Of a DNA stretch of 28,871 nucleotides, positions 7,499 through 16,274 are shown one piece after another. Location: NCBI GenBank assembly GCA_025998295.1, contig BNVT01000007.1, positions 1 to 28,871 on the forward strand. Reading direction: 5' to 3'. This DNA is from Endomicrobiia bacterium. GTDB taxonomy: Bacteria; Elusimicrobiota; Endomicrobiia; Endomicrobiales; Endomicrobiaceae. Position numbers and translations under genes: made by a program. Within the stretch, counting starts at the first letter, position 1, and every line of letters begins with the position of its first letter. The notes under the pieces were generated by a model. The model worked only from the letters and a program-made list of their open reading frames with translations. It ran no database searches and was not told where the DNA came from.

Positions 7499-9705
7499 CT
7501 ACGCTTGTGCCTGACCCCCGCTGCCTTGTTCTTCTTCTTTTCCTCCGCCTTGTTCTTCTTCGCCTTTTTCATCTACTATTTCTATTTCTTTTTCTTTGCC
7601 TTTTTCTGTTCCCGTTCCTGCTTCCGTTCCTGTTCCTTCGCCTTCGCCTTTTTCTTTTTCTTTGCCTTGCTCTTCTTCGCCTTTTTCATCTACTATTTCT
7701 ATTTCTTTTTCTTTGCCTTTTTCTGTTCCCGTTCCTGCTTCCGTTCCTGTTCCTTCGCCTTCGCCTTTTTCTTTTTCTTTGCCTTGTTCTTCTTCGCCTT
7801 TTTCATCTACTATTTCTATTTCTTTTTCTTCTGCTTTTTCTCTGTCTGCTTGTGCTTTAGCTGCTTGTTCTGCTGCTAGTCGATCTGCTTCTTCTTTCAT
7901 ACTTTTAGCTATACTGTTGCCCCTTTCCACTATATCTACATAGCAAACTTGTCTCAGCTGGAGGGCACTTTTCCTTTTTTTAATTATTTCATCGGCTGCT
8001 TCTCTTTCTGCTGCATCAGGTGGTGCATATACAGGATTTAAGTTAGCACATTCATTACCAGCGAGAGTCTTATTGTTAGCCTCAATTTTGTCCTCAATAG
8101 CTTCAAGCCCCAACTCAAATTTACGCATTATCTCAAGTGTCTTAAGCTTATCTTCAAGATGATTATTTTCAGCAAGCGCATCCATACACTGCCTAATACC
8201 ATCCTTAAGAATATCACGCTCAGTCTGCCACTGGTTAAGAATCGAATTATCCACATGAGCTTCGGTCGAGCTAGTACGTAGTCTAGTACGTAGTATTTCA
8301 TTTATTTTAGCTTCGTGTTCTTCCTTGCGTTTCTTGGCCCATTCTTCGTCTTCTTTTGCGGTTTTTACTGCTTCTTCTAGACCTTCTTTTGTTTCAAGTA
8401 ACACTGCTCCTTTTTCATTAAATTCGTCCAAATCATGCTCTGCCTGCTTGCGCACTTTGGTACGCCGGGCTACGATCTCGTTAAGACTTAGTGCCTCTGC
8501 TACTTTTTCGCCATCCGTATTATATATTCCACAGTACTCAGCAGGAACACCAAGATCCTCCATCAATGTTTTAAGATTAGTATCATATAGAAATTTTCCT
8601 TGATCTACTTGATGTGCAGGCAAGTCCATCCCTCTTAACTGGCTATCAGTATATCTATGCCACAAACCTTTATCAACCTTACCATGTTTACCTAAGACAA
8701 AGAGGAGTCTCTTCATTGCATATAGACCACAGTTGTTATGTGTCTGTTGTCCATCCTTACGACCTTCACTATCTTTGTAATAATAATGATTCCTCTCTTG
8801 TACTATATGACCGATATCTTTCCCAAAATTTTCTCCTGCGATTTTTGACGTTGCTCTTATTTCTTTTTCACCTGCACCTTTGTCTTTTAGAGCTGCTTCT
8901 GCTGCTTTAGCTGCTTTTTCTTTTTCTTGTTTTTTTCTTAATCTTTCTTTTTCTACTTCTGCTTTTGCTTTTGCTGCTTCTGCTGCTTTTTCTTTTTCTT
9001 GTTTTTTTCTTAATCATTCTTTTTCTGCTGCTTCTTCTAATCTTATTCTTTCTTTTTCTACTTCTGCTTTTGCTTTTGCTGCTTCTGCTGCTTTAGCTGC
9101 TTTTTCTTTTTCTTGTTTTTTTCTTAATCTTTCTTTTTCTACTTCTGCTTTTGCTAATGCTAGTTCTGCTTTTGCTAATGCTAGTTCTGCTTTTGCTTTT
9201 GCTAGTGCTTCTTCTGCTTCTCTTTTTCTTTGTTCTATTTCTGCTTTTGCTAGTGCTTCTTGTTCTCTTGCTCTTTCTTCTTCTTGATTTTCTAGTATTT
9301 CTTTTTGTTTTGCTTCTGCCTTTGCTAATGCTAGTGCTTCTTCTTCTTTTCGTTTCTCTTCTGCTTCTCTTTTTCGTTGTGCTTCTGCCTTTGCTAGTGC
9401 TACTTCTTCTGCTTCTCTTTCTTCTTTTTCTTTTGCTTCTTCTGCTTCTGCTTGTTCTTTTGCTAGTCGATCTGCTTCTTCTTTGCCTGTTTGTGCTTTA
9501 GCTGCTTGTTCTGCTGCTAGTCGATCTTCTGCTTTTTCTTTGTCTGCTTTTACTTTTCGTTTTGCTTGTGCTTGTTTTATTTCTCCTGCTTTCTCTGAGT
9601 AGCAGTCCTTCTGTCTACTATGGAAGCGTTCTTTTTATCGTACGAACTTAACATCAAACCAAATAATACAATCGCATTTAACATTACCTTTGTTTTCATT
9701 TTCAT
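7499..9705 (-). pseudogene. Large secreted coiled-coil protein with Cys-protease-like motif and acidic repeats, multiply interrupted (copy 3 of the leader family)
   Basis: An ATG at 9703-9705 follows GGGAGAGG. The leader KMKTKVMLNAIVLFGLMLSS is a signal peptide, followed by DKKNASIVDRRTAT. A one-base deletion near 9580 shifts the frame. The next about 280 codons are an Ala/Glu/Lys/Arg coiled coil (KAEVEKERLRKKQEKEKAA type units), broken by TGA 9014-9016 where sister units have AGA. Then comes HYYYKDSEGRKDGQQTHNNC with GLYAMKRLLFVLG; Cys codon 8729-8731. A further helical region of about 300 residues follows, then 39-residue acidic Gly/Thr repeats, ending at TAG 7499-7501. The segment 7499-8716 alone gives 405 residues from an internal ATG. 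The QQ-x3-N-CG-x-Y pattern resembles the Gln/Cys centre of Ulp1-type (C48) proteases, but the catalytic His segment is not evident. A one-base shift at the 3' end leads into poly-Ser and the domain at 6932-7363. Function unknown. Confidence 0.65.
7555..7860 (-). repeat. 117-bp tandem repeat, about 2.6 copies
   Basis: The segment starting CGCCTTTTTCATCTAC recurs at 7561, 7678 and 7795, a spacing of exactly 117 bp, with very high identity. In the coding frame of the 7499-9705 gene each unit gives 39 residues, with EIEIVDEKGEEEQGKEKEK and then GEGEGTGTEAGTGTEKGK. Near-identity at DNA level implies recent duplication or homogenisation, and the length is a multiple of three, so copy number can change without breaking the frame. 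Confidence 0.85.
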
Positions 9706-9962
9706 TACCTCTCCCTTGTCTTTTGCTATATATCCCTTTGCTACCTAGCGAGGTTGTATTATAGCTATAAATTTTTTATTAAGCAACTATTTAACATAGA
9801 CTGCATGTGTAAACCACATTCCAAGTAGCACTCTTAAAAATAACTACAACAAGAGTTTACCTCTTTATTTGTTACAGTGCAAGTGCAATTTAAAGAGCGA
9901 CTTGACCTTTTAGGCAATTTTAGAATTTTTCCTGTCAATCAAAATATGGTAAAATTCAAATA
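9706..9962. other. Divergent spacer between the leader-family gene and the methylase gene
   Basis: It must hold the promoters of both divergently transcribed genes. A TTGACC at 9902-9907 and a TAAAAT at 9950-9955 are seen, but no pair has ideal spacing, so neither is called. No gene or strong structure is visible. Confidence 0.35.
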
Positions 9963-10766
9963 ATGATAATTGAAAGTATTCAAAATCTAATATTCAAAAA
10001 TGCCCTAAGCTTAAAAGACAAAAAATTTCGCGATAGAAATGGTATTTTTTTTGTTGAAGGCAAAAAACAAGTTGAAGAAATTCCAAAAGACTGGGACATA
10101 AAACAAATTTTTATATCTGAGAAATATAAAAACAATATTCATGATTTTAAAAATGTTACAACATTTTCAGAACGTCTATTTAATAAATTGGCAAGAACAC
10201 AATCACCGCAGGGAGTAGTGGCTGTTGTAAACAAAAAGCACTATAACATCAAGGAAATTGTCAAAAATCAGGGACTGTTTATAATTTTGGAAAATATTCA
10301 AGACCCCGGAAATCTCGGGACAATAATACGTTCCGCAGATGCATTTGCTTCAAAAGCCGTATTTGTATCAAAAGGAAGTGCTGACATATACTCCGACAAA
10401 ACAGTAAGATCGACAATGGGGTCAATATTTCATCTGCCTGTGATAGATAATATTGATATTGAAGATATTTTAAACTTGCTCAAAGAAGAAAAAATTACTG
10501 TTTTTGGCGCGTCTTTGAACAGTGGAAAATATTTAAATGGTCTTAAATTTCCCGCCAAAAGTGCTTTTGTAATAGGCAACGAAGCTAATGGCCTGAAGAA
10601 CAAAACTGAACATCTAACAGACAAACTTATCAAAATATATATGCCGGGGAATTCCGAATCTTTAAACGCTGCAGTTGCAGCTTCCATAATTATGTATGAA
10701 ATATCAAAAAAAATAAACATCGCAAAATGTCTTTTGCCGGTTAATTACATACCTTCTTTGAAATAA
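9963..10766 (+). CDS. TrmH/SpoU-family RNA 2'-O-methyltransferase
   Basis: A SAM-dependent methylase of the SPOUT class, likely acting on a ribose 2'-OH in 23S rRNA (RlmB/TsnR-like) or tRNA. At 267 residues it has the two-part layout of the family. The N-terminal substrate-binding domain (1-100) has DRNGIFFVEGKKQVEE and RTQSPQGVVAVV. The C-terminal catalytic domain (about 105-255) has motif 1 ENIQDPGNLGTIIRSADA, motif 2 FVIGNEANGL and motif 3 IYMPGNSESLNAAVAASIIM, which forms the knotted SAM site. All three motifs are intact. The specific target nucleotide cannot be read from sequence. It stands alone, convergent with radA and divergent from the coiled-coil locus. Confidence 0.88.
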   Translation: MIIESIQNLIFKNALSLKDKKFRDRNGIFFVEGKKQVEEIPKDWDIKQIFISEKYKNNIHDFKNVTTFSERLFNKLARTQSPQGVVAVVNKKHYNIKEIVKNQGLFIILENIQDPGNLGTIIRSADAFASKAVFVSKGSADIYSDKTVRSTMGSIFHLPVIDNIDIEDILNLLKEEKITVFGASLNSGKYLNGLKFPAKSAFVIGNEANGLKNKTEHLTDKLIKIYMPGNSESLNAAVAASIIMYEISKKINIAKCLLPVNYIPSLK

Positions 10767-10794
10767 CCCCACTCCAAAAAACATGTACCAAAAG

Positions 10795-10808
10795 TTGGCT
10801 ATAGCCAA
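10795..10808. repeat. Perfect 14-bp palindrome between convergent genes
   Basis: TTGGCTATAGCCAA lies between the stop of the methylase gene (10766) and that of radA (10892). There is no loop and no adjacent T-run on either strand, so a terminator role is only possible, not shown. Confidence 0.3.
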
Positions 10809-10891
10809 ATTGCTTTTAGTTGTACCTTAGCAAAAAAGAAGATAAGTTTTTGTTAAAAAACTAGGCAAAAGATTTGCTATTTCTTTACAAA

Positions 10892-12258
10892 TTAATTTCC
10901 GAAAATTTTAATTGCTGCTTCCAAAGTATCTGCTCCAAAAACCTCTATTTTACCCTTATAAGATAAATTTTTTAAGCTGCCTTTTGGTATTATAGCCTTT
11001 TTAAATCCAAACTTTTGGGCTTCTGAAAGTCTTTCTGCGCAAAGCGCTACGGATCTAACCTCACCTGCAAGACCAACTTCACCAAAAGCCACAATATCTT
11101 TAGGACATATAAATCCTGAATTTGCAGACACTATAGCGCAAGCAGCAGCAAGATCAACAGAAGTTTCTTTAACTTTAACACCACCTGCTATATTAACAAA
11201 AATATCCTGCATTCCTAGAGGTAGACCTAATCTCTTTTCCAAAACAGCTATAAGAATTATAATACGATTTGTATCATATCCCGAAACCATTCTGCGTGGC
11301 ATACCAAAAACAGTTCTTGCCGTTAAAGCCTGAACCTCTAAAAGAATGGGTCTTGTGCCTTCCATTGCTACTGTTACAATATTTCCAGCAGCATTTATAG
11401 CTCGCTCCCCCAAAAAAATAAGCGACGGGTTTGACACTTCACTAAGCCCTGATGAATTCATCTCAAAAATTCCTATTTCGCTCGTAGGACCGAATCTATT
11501 TTTATAAGCCCTTAGAATTCTATATGTATGTTGGCGTTCGTTTTCAAAGTATAACACAGTGTCGACAATATGTTCTAAAACTCTTGGACCTGCTAAATCA
11601 CCTTCTTTTGTAACGTGTCCCAAAAGGAATACGGTAATATTCTTTGATTTTGCAATTCTTAAAAGCTCCGCGGCAGTCTCTCTTACCTGTCCTACGGTAC
11701 CCGGGGCGCCTGTAAGCTCAGGATGATAAGTTGTTTGAATTGAGTCTATAACTAAAAATTTAGGTTCTATTTTATTTATTGCGTCTATATATTTTGAAGA
11801 TTTGTCTCAGAAGCTAAAAAGATATTACCTTTTTTTACTTTTAAACGTTCCGCCCGCGATTTTACCTGTGAAAGAGATTCTTCACCAGATATGTAAAGGA
11901 CTATTCCTTGTTCGCTTAAAGCGTCGGAAATATGAAGCATCAGCGTGGATTTGCCGATTCCAGGAGCCCCTCCTAATAATATCAAAGAACCGGGCACAAC
12001 TCCGCCACCGATCATATTGTCAAACTCTCTGATTTTAGTTTGAAATCTTGAAAGATCTTTCACTGTAACTTCGTTTAATTTTAAAACTTCTGACGAGAAA
12101 CCTGTAAGCTGCCTCACGGGAGAACCTGATTTTGCTTGAGTCGAAAATTTTTCTTCCGTAAAACTATTCCATGCTCCGCAGGAAGGACATTTTCCAAGCC
12201 ATTGAGCAGATTCATAACCGCATTGCTGACATAAAAATTTTGTTTTGGTTTTTTTCAT
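10892..12258 (-). pseudogene. radA: DNA repair protein RadA, complete but with one frameshift
   Basis: RadA is a RecA-like ATPase and DnaB-type helicase that promotes branch migration in recombination. Together the two frames give a full-length protein of about 455 residues. From ATG 12256-12258: a C4 zinc finger (CQQCGYESAQWLGKCPSCGAW), Walker A LLGGAPGIGKST at about 95-106, and YISGEES. The frame closes at a TAG near 11785, after ETNLQNI. One frame over the sequence continues at once with YIDAINKIEPKFLVIDSIQT (Walker B), then the RadA signature YKNRFGPTSEIGIFEM, and a Lon-like C-terminal domain (GMQDIFVNIAGGVKVKE, IVAFGEVGLAGEVRSV) to TAA 10892-10894. A single-base deletion near 11795 explains everything. 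This is either a very young pseudogene or a sequencing error. Confidence 0.85.
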
Positions 12259-12618
12259 TGTTTCGGATTACAGCCAACCAATTTCTGTACTAGTAAACTA
12301 CACTCACTTGTAAAATGGGGTTGTTCTTGTTTTGGTGTTGAAAACATAGAAAATCCTTATTTATCAGTACAAAAATGCAAGAATGTTATTTTGTTGCCTG
12401 TATTTTAGCATATAAATACTGACATTGTCTCTACGACAAAATGCCTAAAATAATGGTTATTACGGTAAGCGCGAAAACCTATCAAAACTATGGGTTTTTA
12501 GAGAAACCATATATAAAACATGCCGTATCATTTTGCTAGAATCCAATTGTTGCTTTAGTCTGTTTGTCTTTGTTTGACAAAAGTCCAATATGTTAATGTT
12601 ATAAGGTTTTACAAGAAA
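12259..12618. repeat. Spacer with two dispersed-repeat copies
   Basis: 12349-12390 (AAAATCCTTATTTATCAGTA and following) is a diverged copy of the repeat at 12779-12822 and 5418-5463. About 12470-12598 carries, in inverted orientation, the left part of the type B miniature element at 2059-2209, ending with ACAAAAGTCCAATATG at 12579-12594. No gene is seen. Confidence 0.5.
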
Positions 12619-12647
12619 TTGACTTTTTTTCGTCTTTCTGTTAGAAT
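12619..12647 (+). promoter_or_regulatory. Sigma-70 type promoter of tRNA-Asp
   Basis: TTGACT at 12619-12624 and TAGAAT at 12642-12647 are separated by exactly 17 bases. Transcription would begin about 12654, nine bases before the mature tRNA at 12663. Confidence 0.7.
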
Positions 12648-12662
12648 GCCCATGTGAGTTTT

Positions 12663-12738
12663 GGGGATGTGGTGTAGCCTGGTTTAACACACTGCCCTGT
12701 CAAGGCAGAGACCGCGGGTTCAAATCCCGTCGTCCCCG
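12663..12738 (+). tRNA. tRNA-Asp (anticodon GTC)
   Basis: A 76-nt cloverleaf: acceptor GGGGATG pairs with CGTCCCC, D-arm GTGT/ACAC, anticodon stem CTGCC/GGCAG with loop CTGTCAA (GTC at 12699-12701), and T-arm with loop TTCAAAT. The discriminator is G, as expected for Asp. The 3' CCA is not encoded. Confidence 0.96.
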
Positions 12739-12778
12739 TGTTATCTTGGTAGTGGTATCTTTTTGTGGACAAATTCAA

Positions 12779-12822
12779 AAAAATCCTTATTTATCAATAT
12801 AAAATTGCAAAACGTATCAAAA
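12779..12822. repeat. Dispersed repeat copy (TTATCAATATAAAATTGCAA)
   Basis: Near-identical to 5418-5463 and more weakly to 12349-12390. All copies include TTATCA followed by (A/G)TAAAATTGCAAAA and CGTAT. It may be the end of a longer mobile or recombinational repeat. A second shared segment, 12974-12999, matches 2841-2866. Confidence 0.45.
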
Positions 12823-13065
12823 TGAGGGTTAGTGTTGATATAGGGCAAGAGTAGCATCTAAAACAATAGTGTTTTCATGGTTTTGTTAATAATCACTGGC
12901 GTTACGACTATCAGAAGACTAACTCAAAGTAACAGACTAAGAAAATGTCTAAATTATCTTGACGCCTAACGAGGTTTTTAATTCTACTGTTGCATTGGCA
13001 CCTTAAATTCATCTTCTGGTGCGGCTATTGTCTAGAAAAACTTTCCATTTGCAAAGCTCTTTAAG

Positions 13066-13150
13066 GCCGAGGTGGTGGAATGGCAGACACGTGAGACTCA
13101 AAATCTCAAGTTGCTTAGGCAGCGTGCGGGTTCAAGTCCCGCCCTCGGCA
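13066..13150 (+). tRNA. tRNA-Leu (anticodon CAA)
   Basis: An 85-nt class II tRNA: acceptor GCCGAGG pairs with CCTCGGC, anticodon stem TGAGA/TCTCA with loop CTCAAAA (CAA at 13099-13101, reading UUG), a long variable arm (GTTGCTTAGGCAGC region) and T-arm GCGGG/CCCGC. Discriminator A, as required for leucine. CCA is not encoded. Confidence 0.96.
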
Positions 13151-13163
13151 TATAAAAAGTCTA

Positions 13164-13763
13164 CTATCCTTCGTTGTCTAAATAAGGGCGTGCTCTAAAC
13201 CATACGCCAATTTCTTTTGCAAGTTTTTCAACTTTGGAAACATCAAATCCCGGAAACTCCACGACTGTTACTACAACTTTTGGTATATAATTTTTTGCTT
13301 CTTTGGCAAATTTTAATACTTCGTCAAAAGATTCTTCCTTAAACATGGGACGGTTGAGCTTATTGTATTCTTTAGGGTTTGAGCCGTTTAAACTTATAGA
13401 AATAACGTCAACAAGTCCCTTTAATTCAGGTAAGATATTCTTGCTGTGATAACGGTTTGCAAGTCCCGAGGTATTAATTCTCACCATGCCTTTGTGTTCT
13501 TTTATCCACTTCGCAATTTTCTTTACAGCTTCAACATCGATTAAAGAATCACCGTATCCACAAAAAATAACTTCTTTATATTTTGTAGGATCGCCTATAG
13601 ACTCTATAACTTCTTGGTGAGACGGTTCCCGTTCAAGCTTTAAATTATTACCGTTAAATTTATTAGCCCATTTGTGTTTTATACAATATGGACATGCCAT
13701 CATACATCTATTTGTTATATTTAGATATAAATTACCTTCAAAAACATAAGAAACTGTGTTCAA
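13164..13763 (-). CDS. TatD-associated radical SAM protein
   Basis: A small (199-residue) radical SAM enzyme. The cluster-binding motif CMMACPYC (C-x3-C-x2-C, about residues 20-27) would hold a 4Fe-4S cluster that cleaves SAM. Further marks are FCGYGDSLID (the family's GGE-like region), RINTSGLANRYH and VDVISISLNGSNPKEYNKL, all typical of the short family encoded beside tatD in many anaerobes. The substrate is unknown. It starts with TTG at 13761-13763, supported by AAAAGGA eight bases upstream; no ATG is suitably placed. It follows tatD by 43 bases on the same strand, so it is probably co-transcribed. Confidence 0.85.
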   Translation of the reverse strand: MNTVSYVFEGNLYLNITNRCMMACPYCIKHKWANKFNGNNLKLEREPSHQEVIESIGDPTKYKEVIFCGYGDSLIDVEAVKKIAKWIKEHKGMVRINTSGLANRYHSKNILPELKGLVDVISISLNGSNPKEYNKLNRPMFKEESFDEVLKFAKEAKNYIPKVVVTVVEFPGFDVSKVEKLAKEIGVWFRARPYLDNEG

Positions 13764-13806
13764 TTAGTTTTTTCCTTTTATAAATAGACTAGTGACTTTA
13801 TTTTCA

Positions 13807-14571
13807 TCAAATATTAAAAAGTTTTACGGCATTGTCGACGGTTATTTCCGCTGTTTCATCGACAGACATATTTTTTATTGTCGCTATTTCTTTTACTATT
13901 TCCACAACATAAGACGGTTCATTTCTTTGTCCTCTGTATTTTTGAGGAGCAAGATATGGACAATCAGTTTCAACCAAAAATTTATTTATATCAATATTTA
14001 AAACAACTTGTTTTAAAGTTTCCGATTTCTTATACGTCACAGGCCCGTCAATTCCAAGTAAAAACCCCATTTCAACAAATACTTTCGCTTGGTTTGCAGT
14101 ACCGCAAAAGCAATGTATAACACCTTTAGGAATTTTTTTGTATTCTTTTAGAAAAACAATCATATCATCATAAGCGTCTCTACAATGAATAACTACAGGT
14201 TTATTATATTTCCATGCCATATCAAGCTGTCTTACAAGAGATTCTTTTTGAATATTAATGTTACGCACAGAAGAATCATAATGATAGTCTAAACCAAATT
14301 CGCCCACAGCTACACATTTTTTATTTTGAATTAAAGCTTGAAGTTTATTGTAATCTTCAAAAGCAGCCTTAGGAGCATCAACAGGGTGAATACCAAACGA
14401 CACAAAAACATTGTCTTTTTTTGAGAGCTCTAAAGCTTTATCCCAATAACTCATTTCGCAAGATATTTCAATAATTTTTTCTACTCCAAAATCAAAAGCT
14501 CTCTCTATAACAGCCTCTCTATCACTATCAAATTTTAAATCTGTTACATGAACGTGCGTATCTATAATCAT
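13807..14571 (-). CDS. tatD: TatD-family metal-dependent deoxyribonuclease
   Basis: A TIM-barrel metallohydrolase of the amidohydrolase superfamily with DNase (3'-5' exonuclease) activity in studied members; cytoplasmic. The 254 residues show every metal-site motif in order: MIIDTHVHVTD at the start, SFGIHPVDA, VAVGEFGLDYHYD, KPVVIHCRDAYDD, KGVIHCFCGTANQ and FLVETDCPYLAPQKYRGQRN. Length is normal and the gene is intact. It lies downstream of metG, as in many bacteria (metG-tatD), separated by about 150 bases that hold an imperfect AT-rich inverted repeat (CCGCTT/AAGCGG, 14590-14619). Confidence 0.93.
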   Translation of the reverse strand: MIIDTHVHVTDLKFDSDREAVIERAFDFGVEKIIEISCEMSYWDKALELSKKDNVFVSFGIHPVDAPKAAFEDYNKLQALIQNKKCVAVGEFGLDYHYDSSVRNINIQKESLVRQLDMAWKYNKPVVIHCRDAYDDMIVFLKEYKKIPKGVIHCFCGTANQAKVFVEMGFLLGIDGPVTYKKSETLKQVVLNIDINKFLVETDCPYLAPQKYRGQRNEPSYVVEIVKEIATIKNMSVDETAEITVDNAVKLFNI

Positions 14572-14724
14572 TTAATCCTCTTTTTGCCATCCGCTTTTTT
14601 GAGAAAAAATAGTAAGCGGTGATAGATCGAGCAAAATTATCATTAGCTTACAATTTATGCAAGAGAGCTAATAATCTTATACTTACTTTCACAAGTATGA
14701 CACCGCAACAAAAGTGACTATACT

Positions 14725-16263
14725 TCAAGCAATACGAGGGAAAAGTATTTCAGAAGCTTGGAGCTGTGCTGCGGAAACCGAAAACCCTTTTGCGGGAATT
14801 ATGGTATCTGCAAAATATTTTTTTGCAACCTCATTTATGTTACCACTTGCCCCTGTTATCTGCCATATTTTCTCAGAAATCACCGGCATAAACGGAAGCA
14901 TATGCATTGCAATAATATCAGCAGTTTGTAGATAAGAATAAATACAAGAGGCAAGTTTGTTCATATCCGTTTTGGCAAGTTTCCACGGAGCATCAATTTC
15001 TATCTGTCTGTTGACAAGAGTAATTGCGCTCCGCAAAACCTCAGAAGCCTTATGCAACTCTAAATTGTCCATATTTTGAGCAAAACTTTTTTTAAGAATG
15101 TTTGCCACTTCTTTTGCAAGCTCTAAATTAGGCTCTGTTCGCGGAGCAGTAAGATTAAAATATTTTTCTGCCATCTTAATTGTTCTAGAAATCAAATTAC
15201 CTAAATTGTTTGCTAAATCCGTGTTGTATTGCAAAGTTAATCCTTGCCAAGAAATATCACCGTCATGACCAAACGGTATAAGAGTAGCCATAAGGTATCT
15301 AGCGGCGTCAACGCCATATTTATCAACAAGTTCTTTGGGAGAAATAACATTTCCCAAAGATTTTGACATTTTGCTACCGTTTAAAGTAAAAAAACCGTGA
15401 GAATAAACTTTTTTAGGGAGAGACAACCCAGCGCCAATTAAAATCGCAGGCCAAATTACTGAGTGGAACCACAAAATATCTTTTGCCATCAAGTGTATAT
15501 CGGCAGCCCAATATTTTTGAAATTTAGATTTATTTTCAGGATAACCTATTGCAGCTATATAGTTTACTAAAGCATCAACCCAAACATAAACGGTTTGCTC
15601 TTTATCAAAAGGAACAGGTATCCCCCACTCAATGGCAGTTCTTGAAAAACTTACGTCTTCAAGGCCGAGTTTTAGTTTACCTATAATTTCATTTCTTCTT
15701 TCTTCAGGTTGTATTTCTATATATTCTTCATGATGCGGATCTGTTATTCTTTCCAAAAGAGCATTCTGAAAAGAAGATAATTTAAAAAAATAATTTTCTT
15801 CGGACTGAAGCACAGGTTTTGTTTTGTGAAAAAGACAGCAGCCACTTTCATCCAAATCTTTAGGAACGTAAAACCTCTCGCAACCTACACAGTAGAGCCC
15901 TTCGTATTTCTTTTTAAATATAAGTCCCTTATCAAATAAAATTTGAATTATTTTTTCTACGGCAATAGAATGTCTCTGCTCGGTAGTACGTATAAAGTCC
16001 GTATACGAAATATTTAAAAGTTCCCATGCTTGTCTAAACTTTGCACTCATTTCATCACAAAGTTTTTGAGGAGTCACATCTTTTGCTTTTGCTGCAGCTG
16101 CAATTTTTGCACCGTGTTCATCGGTTCCCGTAAGAAAGAATACATCATAATTATTTAATCTTTTCCATCTTGCCATAATATCTGCAACTATAGTTGTGTA
16201 AGAATGCCCTACATGGGGGATATCGTTAACATAATAAATGGGAGTTGTGATATAAAATTGCAT
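14725..16263 (-). CDS. metG: Methionyl-tRNA synthetase
   Basis: Charges tRNA-Met with methionine in the cytoplasm; essential. About 512 residues of class I architecture. The HIGH-type signature is HVGHSYTT (about residue 17), the zinc/knuckle region has YCVGCERFY, the methionine-site region YVWVDALVNYI, and KMSKSLGN is at about residue 300. The C-terminal helical anticodon-binding domain includes QYNTDLANNLGNLISR. It lacks the extra C-terminal tRNA-binding (Trbp111-like) domain found in E. coli MetG, giving the short form. I place the start at ATG 16261-16263, since MQFYITTPIYY is the usual family start and GGAAAG precedes it. A TTG five codons earlier (16278) overlaps the ricT stop. The overlap indicates one transcript with ricT. 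Confidence 0.95.
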   Translation of the reverse strand: MQFYITTPIYYVNDIPHVGHSYTTIVADIMARWKRLNNYDVFFLTGTDEHGAKIAAAAKAKDVTPQKLCDEMSAKFRQAWELLNISYTDFIRTTEQRHSIAVEKIIQILFDKGLIFKKKYEGLYCVGCERFYVPKDLDESGCCLFHKTKPVLQSEENYFFKLSSFQNALLERITDPHHEEYIEIQPEERRNEIIGKLKLGLEDVSFSRTAIEWGIPVPFDKEQTVYVWVDALVNYIAAIGYPENKSKFQKYWAADIHLMAKDILWFHSVIWPAILIGAGLSLPKKVYSHGFFTLNGSKMSKSLGNVISPKELVDKYGVDAARYLMATLIPFGHDGDISWQGLTLQYNTDLANNLGNLISRTIKMAEKYFNLTAPRTEPNLELAKEVANILKKSFAQNMDNLELHKASEVLRSAITLVNRQIEIDAPWKLAKTDMNKLASCIYSYLQTADIIAMHMLPFMPVISEKIWQITGASGNINEVAKKYFADTIIPAKGFSVSAAQLQASEILFPRIA

Positions 16264-16274
16264 CAGCTTTCCAG

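Noticed and set aside
7378..7879. Phe/Leu-rich plus-strand frames that look like membrane proteins
   Set aside because: They are complements of the acidic Gly/Glu repeats. Hydrophobicity arises from TTC/CTT triplets opposite GAA/AAG.
2633..9016. TGA read as Trp (alternative genetic code)
   Set aside because: TGA ends intact genes such as pdxA, and the in-frame TGA at 9014-9016 replaces AGA (Arg) in sister repeats while the RhuM one aligns with a Gly position, so point mutations explain them better.
8880..9501. Ser/Phe- or Leu-rich plus-strand frames
   Set aside because: Antisense of the Ala/Glu/Lys coiled coil on the minus strand, which carries the leader, the motif and the sensible continuation.
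10892..12258. Two separate genes, a zinc-finger ATPase and a Lon-like protein
   Set aside because: Both parts are consecutive pieces of one RadA, in order and without a gap, separated only by a one-base frame change.
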